This document shows positions 57,388 to 64,000 of a stretch of 64,000 bases of DNA, piece after piece. A program made the position numbers and the translations under genes. The stretch is from the NCBI RefSeq assembly GCF_000498535.1, contig NZ_AVGG01000019.1, positions 186,001 to 250,000 of the forward strand, read 5' to 3'. Numbering within the stretch: the stretch's first letter is position 1; every line of letters begins with the position of its first letter. The stretch is from Flavobacterium limnosediminis JC2902 (GTDB lineage: Bacteria; Bacteroidota; Bacteroidia; Flavobacteriales; Flavobacteriaceae). The notes under the pieces are model-generated. The model was not told the DNA's origin. It did no database searches and saw only the letters and a program-made list of their open reading frames with translations.

Positions 57388-59805
57388 ATGAAACTGTTCT
57401 ATAAATCCGTATTTTTCTTATTGTTGAACACTCCGTTGTTCGCGCAGGAAAACCTCACCTATCAGAAGCCATCCAAGGAAATTTTAGCTTTGGCGGAATA
57501 CGAAAGAGCACCATCGGTAAACATGGACACCAAAAAAGAATGGATGCTGTTATCTTATCGCAATACCTACAAAAATCTGGACGATCTGAATCAGGAGGAA
57601 ATGCGATTGGGTGGTTTAAGAATCAATCCTACAACCAATATTTCCAGCACGGTTACTTATATCAGCAACCTGAAAGTGCGCCGCATAAAAGACAAGAATG
57701 AAATTCAGGTGACCGGACTTCCTGAAAACGCTAAAATCACCAATCTTTCCTGGTCACCGGACGAGAAGAAAATTGCGTTCACACACACCACAAATTCAGG
57801 AGTCGAACTTTGGATTCTGGATATTGCATCTGCGAAAGCGACCAAACTCACTTCCGACAATCTGAATGCCAACATGGGGGATCCGATAAACTGGTACCGC
57901 GACGGACAAAGTCTTTTGGTAAAAATGATGGCAGCCAATCGTCCGACTTTAATTGATATCAGAAAAGAACTGGCCACAGGACCAATAACTTCCAACAGCG
58001 AAGGAAAAGCATCGCAGAACCGAACCTTTCAGGACTTACTGAAAAACAAAACCGATGAAACCAATTTTGAAACATTGGTAACCTCAGAATTATACAAAAT
58101 CGATTTAAACGGAAAGGCCGAATTATTCAAAAAAGCCGATATGTATTCAGGGGAAAGTTTTTCTCCTGACGGCAATTACATAATGATTTCAACCATACAG
58201 AAGCCGTTTTCCTACACCGTCCCATTAAGCCGCTTTCCGCAGAAAACCGTAGTGTATGACAAATCCGGAAACGAAATCAAAGTGGTGAATGAGGTACCGC
58301 TGAACGAAATCATGCCCAAAGGTTTCATGGCCGTTCGTCAGGGAAAAAGAAACATGAGCTGGAGAAACGACACTCCGGCAACATTGTGTTATGCTGAGGC
58401 TTTAGACGGTGGTGATCCTGCCAATAAAGTGGATTTCAGGGATGAAGTTTTCCTGTGGAGCGCGCCGTTCACTTCGGCACCTGCTTCATTGGCAAAAACA
58501 CAGCAACGTTATTCAGGAATTACGTGGGGGAACGATAAAATTGCAGTGGTATACGACAGTTGGTACGACACCCGAAATACAAAAACCTATTTAATCAATC
58601 CGTTCAATCCGGCAGAAGCACCAAAGGTGATCTCCGACAGAAATTCGCAGGACATTTACTCCGACCCAGGAAAATTTGAAACCAAAAAGAATGTTTATGG
58701 CCGACAGGTTTTGGCTTTGGAAGGAGACACGGCGTACTTAATTGGAGACGGATTCACCAAAGACGGTCAGTTTCCGTTTATCGATGAATTCAATACCAAA
58801 ACGCTGAAGTCGAAACGTTTGTACCAATCGGCATTCAAAAATAAAAAAGAAGATATTAAATCGATTGAAGATTATAAAAAAGGATTGGTTTTGGTTCAGA
58901 TTCAGTCACCAACGGAATTCCCGAATTTCTACTTCCGTGATATCAAAGCGAAAGACAAAATCACACCGATAACAGCATTTAAGAATCCGTTCGAGAGTAT
59001 TAAAAACGTATACAAAGAAGTAATCAAATACAAACGTAAAGACGGTGTGGAATTAACAGGAACATTGTACCTTCCGGCTAATTATGACCGAAAAGCGAAA
59101 AAGGAAAAACTTCCGCTGTTGATCTGGGCTTACCCTACCGAATTTAAAGACAAGAATTCGGCCGGACAATCCAGCCAGAACCCGAACGAATTCACATTTC
59201 CTAACTATGGTTCTTTCGTTTATTGGGTAACCAAAGGCTATGCGGTGCTTGACGATGCTTCGTTCCCGATTATCGGAGAAGGAAAAACAGAACCTAACGA
59301 TACGTTCATCACACAATTAGTGGCCAACGGAGAAGCTGCCATTGACGCCGTGGATAATTTGGGATACATCAATCGTAAAAAAGTGGCTGTGGGCGGACAT
59401 TCCTATGGTGCTTTCATGACCGCCAATTTATTAACACATTCCAATTTATTTGCCTGCGGAATTGCCCGCAGCGGTGCATACAACCGAACTTTAACACCTT
59501 TCGGATTCCAAAGCGAGCAACGAAACTACTGGGAAGCATCAAGCATCTACAACGGAATGTCACCGTTTATGACCGCCGAAAAAATGAAAACACCGTTATT
59601 ATTAGTGCATGGTGAAGCCGATAACAATCCGGGTACTTTTACTTTACAGACAGAACGCTATTTCCAGGCACTGAAAGGATTGGGCGCACCAGCGAGAATG
59701 GTAATTTTACCAAAAGAATCACATGGTTATGCGGCTAAAGAAAATATTTTCCACCTGTTGTGGGAACAGGATCAGTTTTTGGAAAAATATTTGAAAACTA
59801 ATTAA
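57388..59805 (+). CDS. Secreted S9 prolyl-oligopeptidase family protein
   Basis: An 805-residue exported peptidase. The signal peptide (about 1-19, ending LFAQ) is followed by a beta-propeller domain (about 25-520) and the alpha/beta hydrolase domain. The nucleophile is in GGHSYGAFMTANLL near residue 671, the acid in VHGEADNNPGTF near residue 747, and the His in LPKESHGYAAKENI near residue 779. The family includes acylaminoacyl peptidases and dipeptidyl peptidases that trim peptides in the periplasm. No sorting domain is seen, so it probably stays in the periplasm or is exported without T9SS. A hairpin terminates it at 59831. Confidence 0.9.
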   Translation: MKLFYKSVFFLLLNTPLFAQENLTYQKPSKEILALAEYERAPSVNMDTKKEWMLLSYRNTYKNLDDLNQEEMRLGGLRINPTTNISSTVTYISNLKVRRIKDKNEIQVTGLPENAKITNLSWSPDEKKIAFTHTTNSGVELWILDIASAKATKLTSDNLNANMGDPINWYRDGQSLLVKMMAANRPTLIDIRKELATGPITSNSEGKASQNRTFQDLLKNKTDETNFETLVTSELYKIDLNGKAELFKKADMYSGESFSPDGNYIMISTIQKPFSYTVPLSRFPQKTVVYDKSGNEIKVVNEVPLNEIMPKGFMAVRQGKRNMSWRNDTPATLCYAEALDGGDPANKVDFRDEVFLWSAPFTSAPASLAKTQQRYSGITWGNDKIAVVYDSWYDTRNTKTYLINPFNPAEAPKVISDRNSQDIYSDPGKFETKKNVYGRQVLALEGDTAYLIGDGFTKDGQFPFIDEFNTKTLKSKRLYQSAFKNKKEDIKSIEDYKKGLVLVQIQSPTEFPNFYFRDIKAKDKITPITAFKNPFESIKNVYKEVIKYKRKDGVELTGTLYLPANYDRKAKKEKLPLLIWAYPTEFKDKNSAGQSSQNPNEFTFPNYGSFVYWVTKGYAVLDDASFPIIGEGKTEPNDTFITQLVANGEAAIDAVDNLGYINRKKVAVGGHSYGAFMTANLLTHSNLFACGIARSGAYNRTLTPFGFQSEQRNYWEASSIYNGMSPFMTAEKMKTPLLLVHGEADNNPGTFTLQTERYFQALKGLGAPARMVILPKESHGYAAKENIFHLLWEQDQFLEKYLKTN

Positions 59806-59830
59806 TAATCAAAGATACCATCTGAATTGG

Positions 59831-59886
59831 CTGTCATTCCGATTTCCTTATAAAACGAAACCGGAATGACAGTCTTTATTTTTTAA
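59831..59886. terminator. Terminator between S9 peptidase and ABC genes
   Basis: CTGTCATTCCG (59831-59841) pairs with CGGAATGACAG (59862-59872), 11 perfect pairs with an internal partially pairing loop, followed by TCTTTATTTTTT. It may act for both convergent genes. Confidence 0.78.
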
Positions 59887-59909
59887 AAGTAAATCCCGTT
59901 TTGCCTTGT

Positions 59910-60854
59910 TTAGCTGATCATTAAAGTAACCGAAGAATTAATTTCCAGTTCAGTATCGTGCTCGAAGAAAATCACCTTCCGGTCAAAAACCGCTTTAATC
60001 AGGTAATGACTTCCTTTAAAATAACATTGTCTTACGGTTACCTTCAAAAGACCGTTTTCCACCACCTTTAGCTGGTGCGGATACAGCAACACAGTTTCAT
60101 CAGCATCGTCTGTCTCTATAAGTTGTGAGAGTTGCAACTCATTAACCTCTCCAAAAAGAGAAGCCACATATTTGTTTATGGGGTTGTTATAAATTGTCGC
60201 AGAATTTCCTTTTTCAATCACTTTTCCGTTTCTCAAAACAATGGTTTCATCTGCAAAAGAAAGTGCATCAACACTGTCATGCGTAGCGATAATAACGGTA
60301 ATTCCCCTGGATTTCAGATAGGCGAATAAATTTCTTCGCAGGGCATTTTTTCTGAAATTATCAATATGACTGAAAGGCTCATCCAACAGCAAAACTTCCG
60401 GCTCTAAGGCCAAAACCCGGGCCAAAGCCACTCGTTGCTGCTGTCCGCCACTTAAATATTTCGCTTTCACATCGGCAAATTCGGCCATCTCCACGATTTC
60501 CAGCAGTTCCTGAATCCGATGTTTTTTTTCTTCAGGATAAAAATTGGACAGAAACTTACCCACATTTTCGGCAACCGTAATGTAAGGCATCAGATCAAAA
60601 TCCTGCGCCAGATATTTCATGAACGGCATTCCAGGCACCAAATTATATTTCGGCCCCAATACTTCCGCATCGTCCCAGAAAATATGACCTTCATCCAGAT
60701 CATACAAACCGTAAATCAGTTTCAGTAATGTACTTTTTCCGCACCCGCTTTCACCCAAAACCGCCACGTTTTTACCTTTGGGAATGGTAAAACCAATATT
60801 GTGAATAATTTTCTTTTCTGTATATCCGAAGGAAATAGTCTTAACCTGTAGCAT
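59910..60854 (-). CDS. ABC transporter ATP-binding protein
   Basis: A 314-residue ABC ATPase. Walker A is VLGESGCGKSTLLKL (about residues 33-47), the Q-loop YLAQDFD near residue 84, the signature YLSGGQQQRVALARVLAL near residue 133, Walker B VLLLDEPFSH near residue 155 and the switch His in IATHDS near residue 187. A C-terminal region (about 225-314) is beta-rich, resembling a TOBE-like regulatory domain as in importer ATPases for iron, sulfate or polyamines. No permease or binding-protein gene is adjacent in the window. The substrate is therefore unknown. A TAAATTTG box lies at 60874-60881. Confidence 0.88.
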   Translation of the reverse strand: MLQVKTISFGYTEKKIIHNIGFTIPKGKNVAVLGESGCGKSTLLKLIYGLYDLDEGHIFWDDAEVLGPKYNLVPGMPFMKYLAQDFDLMPYITVAENVGKFLSNFYPEEKKHRIQELLEIVEMAEFADVKAKYLSGGQQQRVALARVLALEPEVLLLDEPFSHIDNFRKNALRRNLFAYLKSRGITVIIATHDSVDALSFADETIVLRNGKVIEKGNSATIYNNPINKYVASLFGEVNELQLSQLIETDDADETVLLYPHQLKVVENGLLKVTVRQCYFKGSHYLIKAVFDRKVIFFEHDTELEINSSVTLMIS

Positions 60855-60873
60855 TGTTTGTCATTAGAGCCGG

Positions 60874-60881
60874 CAAATTTA
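60874..60881 (-). promoter_or_regulatory. -7 box of the ABC gene
   Basis: On the minus strand this is TAAATTTG, an exact TAnnTTTG, 19 bases before the ATG. No -33 TTTG at 19 bases. Confidence 0.45.
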
Positions 60882-60949
60882 ACGCCTATTAAACTATATT
60901 TGAATTTATTGACGGCATTTTTTCAACTAAATCACTCTTATATTTTTTT

Positions 60950-61007
60950 ACCACCGATTTAAGGATTAGCGCTGATTAATCTGTGTAATAGGTGTTATCC
61001 GTGGCTT
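60950..61007. repeat. Degenerate copy of the long-armed inverted repeat (copy 3)
   Basis: ACCACCGATTTAAGGATTAG and the partner ending ATCCGTGGCTTA can pair only partly, around a central GATTAATCTGTG; wording and size match the better copies at 16992, 38419 and 61261. Confidence 0.5.
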
Positions 61008-61172
61008 AAAATTTATAGAAACTCAAACCGCCAAGGCTGTACACGAAAACCTAAATGCAAAATAGTATCCTGAGTCATGCGAAATATACTAAGACCCTTA
61101 GTTTTAACCGTTTTTGAGGCCACTAGAACCCAATCCGCAAATCTGTCAACATAAAAAAATCCAGAACGAATT

Positions 61173-61345
61173 CTACTGTCTGGACACATCTCTAAAAAAT
61201 AGTGTACAGATGATGCAGATTGAAAAGATTTGCACTGATTTCATATTCTTATTAAAAAACTTAGCCACGAATTCACTAATTAGTTTGTACAAATTAGTGA
61301 ATTCGTGGCTAAAATTTTATTTAAATATTTGTGTCCAGACGGTAG
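61173..61345. repeat. Outer inverted repeat around copy 4 (nested)
   Basis: CTACTGTCTGGACAC (61173-61187) and GTGTCCAGACGGTAG (61331-61345) are reverse complements at 14 of 15 positions. They enclose the 21-bp-arm repeat below. The 531-base gap (60855-61385) holds no convincing gene. Confidence 0.65.
61261..61312. repeat. Intergenic long-armed inverted repeat (copy 4, 21-bp arms)
   Basis: Arms 61261-61281 and 61292-61312 are exact 21-base reverse complements, made of TTAGCCACGAATTCACTAATT and its partner, with a 10-base loop. It is the cleanest copy of the family in the window. Confidence 0.88.
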
Positions 61346-61385
61346 GAACGAATCGGGATTTTATGTGCTAAATAAGGAATACAAA

Positions 61386-62072
61386 TTAATTCCCCGCTTC
61401 TTTTTTAGCTTCCTGAATCATTTTTTCATTCGCCGTAATGGCAAATTCCACGCGTCGGTTCTGACTTTGTCCTTCTTTGGTATCGTTGGAAGCAATCGGC
61501 TGTTCCATACCCATACCCTTGGTAATAAATCTTCCCGGAGCCAAACCTTTTGAAATCAGATACTTTTTAACTTCTTCCGCTCTTCTTTCTGATAGCGCCA
61601 AATTATAGTCGGCTTTACCAACATTATCGGTAAACCCGTAAATATTGATATTGGTTTCGTTATATTCCTTAAAAACAGGGATTAACTTATCCAGATTAGC
61701 CTGCGCCTGAGGTGTAAGAGATGATTTATTGGTAGCAAAACGGATAGCGTCTTCTTTCAAAGTGATGTGAATGGCCTCTCCAACCCTTTCCACATCTGCA
61801 CTAGGCAGCGCTTCGTCTATGGCACGGGCCTGTTTGTCCATCTTATTACCGATAATCGCCCCGGTACCGCCTCCTACGGCAGCTCCAATGGCAGCACCCC
61901 AGGCAGCACTGTTTTTACCTCCCGCCAACGCGCCAATTCCGGCACCTAAAAGAGCACCTCCCACAGCACCATAAGCGGCACCTTTCTGAGTGTTACTGGC
62001 AGACTTACAGCCTGTAAATAAAGTACTGACAACAAGCAGCAAAGCCAATGCGTAAATTTTATATGTTTTCAT
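61386..62072 (-). CDS. OmpA-family lipoprotein with glycine-zipper region
   Basis: A 228-residue outer-membrane-linked lipoprotein. The lipobox is LFTGCKSAS (Cys near residue 22). A glycine-zipper membrane-like segment follows (about 31-75: AYGAVGGALLGAGIGALAGG and a similar second run). The OmpA C-terminal domain (about 105-220) has the peptidoglycan-binding pattern INIYGFTDNVGKADYNLALSERRAEEVKKYL and GMGMEQPIASN, ending QNRRVEFAI. Such proteins tie the outer membrane to the cell wall. A lipocalin-like lipoprotein gene lies immediately upstream (16-base gap), so the two are likely co-transcribed. Confidence 0.9.
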   Translation of the reverse strand: MKTYKIYALALLLVVSTLFTGCKSASNTQKGAAYGAVGGALLGAGIGALAGGKNSAAWGAAIGAAVGGGTGAIIGNKMDKQARAIDEALPSADVERVGEAIHITLKEDAIRFATNKSSLTPQAQANLDKLIPVFKEYNETNINIYGFTDNVGKADYNLALSERRAEEVKKYLISKGLAPGRFITKGMGMEQPIASNDTKEGQSQNRRVEFAITANEKMIQEAKKEAGN

Positions 62073-62088
62073 AATAATTGTTTTTTAA

Positions 62089-62595
62089 TTAAGATCTCTG
62101 GAAATAATAGGTCACATTTTTCTTTTGTCCGCCAACATCGATAACGTCCACCAACTCAAAAGTATTCTCCGTTGCATTCTGGAATTTCAGATAATATCCT
62201 TGTGTCTGGTTTTTGGCCTTTGTGCCTTCCCCAACAAACTTTATCCCGAATTGCCCCTCTTTGCTCACCTGCCATTTCATAGCCGAAGTAAAAGCAGGAC
62301 AACCTGACTGGTTTAAGGTAACGGTGCCGGTATTATTGTTTTGAACGAAGGTCCATGCACTGCCTTCAAAACACTTCGGATCGGCTACTCCAAAAGCATT
62401 CACCTTAAAATAACCGCTTCCCGGAAAGTCGGCACGCACAATTTTCCAGCTGCCGTTCAGATTTTTTTCAGATTTAGTATCCAGTTTAACAGCATTGGAC
62501 GCACTCGCCGTTGCAGGCTTGGCAGCAGCACTGCTCCCTGATTTACAACTGATTGCCAACGCTAAAAAACAAACCAAAAGACCTATTTTTTTCAT
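62089..62595 (-). CDS. Lipocalin-family lipoprotein
   Basis: A 168-residue exported lipoprotein with signal peptide and lipobox LAISCKSGS (Cys near residue 17). The mature part begins with a Ser/Ala-rich linker (residues 18-35), then a lipocalin-like beta barrel. Motifs: LNGSWKIVRADFPGSGYFKVNAFG near residue 47, CFEGSAWTFVQNNNTG, CPAFTSAMKWQVSKEGQFGIKF and YYFQRS at the end. Two cysteines (about 75 and 99) may form a disulfide. The ligand is unknown. It heads a two-gene unit with the OmpA-like gene. The start is fixed by the signal peptide. Confidence 0.82.
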   Translation of the reverse strand: MKKIGLLVCFLALAISCKSGSSAAAKPATASASNAVKLDTKSEKNLNGSWKIVRADFPGSGYFKVNAFGVADPKCFEGSAWTFVQNNNTGTVTLNQSGCPAFTSAMKWQVSKEGQFGIKFVGEGTKAKNQTQGYYLKFQNATENTFELVDVIDVGGQKKNVTYYFQRS

Positions 62596-62749
62596 ATTTC
62601 CTTGTTTTTATATTGCACCTAAAATTACAAAAAAAACTTAAAACAGAGTAATTTTCTTAAAATCTGTGAGTGTCATTTTGACATATACTTTGCAATGGTA
62701 TGTTATTTGTAAAATCAGACCCGGAAATAATTTAAAACATAACATATCT

Positions 62750-64000
62750 ATGACAACAGGAAAAATTAATGTATCGGTTGAAAACATCTTTCCGTTAATC
62801 AAAAAGTTTTTGTACAGCGACCACGAGATTTTTCTTCGCGAATTAGTTTCAAATGCTACGGACGCCACTTTAAAATTAAAGCATTTAACCAGTATCGGAG
62901 AGACTTCCGTAGAATATGGAAATCCAATTATTGAAGTTAAAATCGATAAGGAAGGTAAAAAACTACACATTATCGATCAGGGGCTTGGTATGACTGCCGA
63001 TGAAGTGGAAAAATACATCAATCAGGTGGCTTTTTCCGGAGCGGAAGAGTTTCTGGAGAAATACAAAGATTCCGCTAAAGACAGTGGCATCATCGGTCAT
63101 TTCGGTTTAGGGTTCTACTCGGCTTTTATGGTGGCTGAAAAAGTGGAAATCATAACAAAATCGTATAAAGACGAACCTGCTGCACACTGGATCTGCGACG
63201 GTAGTCCGGAATTCACATTAGAAACGGCAGATAAAACAACCAGAGGAACCGAAATCATCCTTCATATCGCAGAAGATTCACTGGAATTCCTGGAAGATTT
63301 CAAAATCCGTGAACTGTTAACCAAATACAACAAGTTCATGCCGGTGCCGATTAAATTCGGAACCCGAAAAGAGCAAAAAGCTTATGGTGTAGGCGAAGAA
63401 GAAAAAATGGAAGAGATTGAGGTGGAGAACATCATCAACAACCCTTCCCCGGCCTGGACGAAGCAACCTACTGAATTAACGGATGAAGACTATAAAAACT
63501 TCTACCGTGAGTTGTATCCGATGCAATTCGAAGAGCCTTTATTCAATATTCACCTTAATGTCGACTATCCATTTAACCTGACCGGAATTTTGTATTTTCC
63601 GAAAATGTCGGCCGATTTACAGATTCAGAAAGACAAAATCCAATTGTACCAGAATCAGGTATTTGTTACCGACAATGTAGAAGGTATCGTACCGGAATTC
63701 CTTACGATGTTAAAAGGAGTGATTGATTCTCCGGATATTCCGCTGAACGTATCCCGTTCGTACTTACAGGCTGACGGTGCCGTTAAGAAAATATCCAATT
63801 ACATCACCCGTAAGGTAGCCGACAAACTGAAATCTTTATTTACGGAAAACCGCGAAGATTTCGAGAAAAAATGGAACGATATCAAAATCGTTTTGGAATA
63901 CGGAATGTTATCGGAACCTAAATTCTACGAAAAAGCAGGTGCTTTCGTATTGTATCCTACGGTAAGTAAAAATTACTACACTTTAGACGAACTGAAAGAA
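62750..64000 (+). CDS. htpG: Molecular chaperone HtpG (Hsp90), 5' portion, cut by window end
   Basis: The reading frame opens at ATG 62750 and continues without a stop through the last base, giving 417 codons of a protein normally over 600 residues. The Hsp90 N-domain is clear: FPLIKKFLYSDHEIFLREL, NATDATLK, DQGLGMTADE, then GHFGLGFYSAFMVA near residue 122. The middle domain follows, with WTKQPTELTDEDYKNFYREL and NLTGILYFPK. HtpG refolds and stabilises client proteins. The upstream 154 bases show no clean promoter; ATACTTTG at 62686-62693 is close but not exact. Confidence 0.95.
   Translation, partial: MTTGKINVSVENIFPLIKKFLYSDHEIFLRELVSNATDATLKLKHLTSIGETSVEYGNPIIEVKIDKEGKKLHIIDQGLGMTADEVEKYINQVAFSGAEEFLEKYKDSAKDSGIIGHFGLGFYSAFMVAEKVEIITKSYKDEPAAHWICDGSPEFTLETADKTTRGTEIILHIAEDSLEFLEDFKIRELLTKYNKFMPVPIKFGTRKEQKAYGVGEEEKMEEIEVENIINNPSPAWTKQPTELTDEDYKNFYRELYPMQFEEPLFNIHLNVDYPFNLTGILYFPKMSADLQIQKDKIQLYQNQVFVTDNVEGIVPEFLTMLKGVIDSPDIPLNVSRSYLQADGAVKKISNYITRKVADKLKSLFTENREDFEKKWNDIKIVLEYGMLSEPKFYEKAGAFVLYPTVSKNYYTLDELKE

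Noticed and set aside
61114-61371. An 85-codon plus-strand ORF in the ABC-OmpA gap
   Set aside because: It crosses inverted repeats, has no recognisable domain or start context, and is better explained as chance open frame.

Overview
The window looks like a chromosomal segment of a Bacteroidota bacterium, most likely a Flavobacterium-like member of the Flavobacteriaceae. The evidence is: AT-rich DNA; the gene order parA-parB-DUF5683-dapB-lepB-WbqC; a secreted protease with a type IX secretion sorting tail; a TonB-dependent receptor with a carboxypeptidase-like N-terminal domain; Bacteroidota-type promoters (TTTG-N19-TAnnTTTG, textbook upstream of ffh); and few Shine-Dalgarno sites. I see no rRNA, tRNA, CRISPR array, transposase, phage or plasmid gene. 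One structured intergenic RNA (Flavo-1-like) is proposed. Nearly all genes are intact chromosomal genes; only htpG is cut, by the right edge.

Layout. 1-2.7 kb: aminotransferase, SRPBCC protein and DECR-like reductase. 2.7-3.5 kb: a gene-free block of nested inverted repeats plus the Flavo-1-like RNA. 3.5-8.8 kb: the par/dapB/lepB operon. 8.8-13.4 kb (minus): mutL, two rhomboid proteases and an EEP-family membrane protein. 13.6-15.0 kb (minus): TPR membrane protein and ribH. 15.2-21.7 kb (plus): recF, a rhodanese-thioredoxin lipoprotein, murB, an FMN-binding protein, a glycosyltransferase overlapping an ECF sigma factor, and a TonB-family protein. 21.8-36.8 kb: nhaA, lipA, gap, hybrid kinase, purine phosphorylase, lpxK, Nif3-like, coiled-coil protein, hydrolase, T9SS protease, rluF, an XRE regulator in an AT-rich gap, GNAT and folD. 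36.9-39 kb: ffh and a lipoprotein. 39.1-46.1 kb (minus): a TolC/adaptor/RND pump operon ending in a PII-like and a DUF2892 protein, preceded by two small exported Cys-rich proteins. 46.1-50.7 kb (minus): an MBOAT O-acyltransferase with two SGNH hydrolases. 50.8-64 kb: argS, TonB-dependent receptor, fatty acid hydroxylase-family protein, fabH, S9 peptidase, ABC ATPase, OmpA-like and lipocalin-like lipoproteins, and the start of htpG.

Most genes are housekeeping: chromosome segregation, cell wall and LPS precursors, repair, protein export, cofactors. The less ordinary parts are the metal- or drug-efflux locus with its Cys-rich and PII-like satellites, the acyl-transfer operon in which one SGNH enzyme carries a LysM domain inside its catalytic fold, and a dense set of intergenic palindromes. 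These include a 34-bp perfect palindrome, a 17-bp palindrome between 12-bp direct repeats, and several copies of a long-armed hairpin family. Several proteins have lost hallmark residues (MutL endonuclease motif, zinc-ribbon cysteines). Starts were moved from the longest ORF where promoter position, signal peptide or family length argued for it (WbqC, rhodanese-thioredoxin, mutL, hybrid kinase, lpxK, S8 protease).
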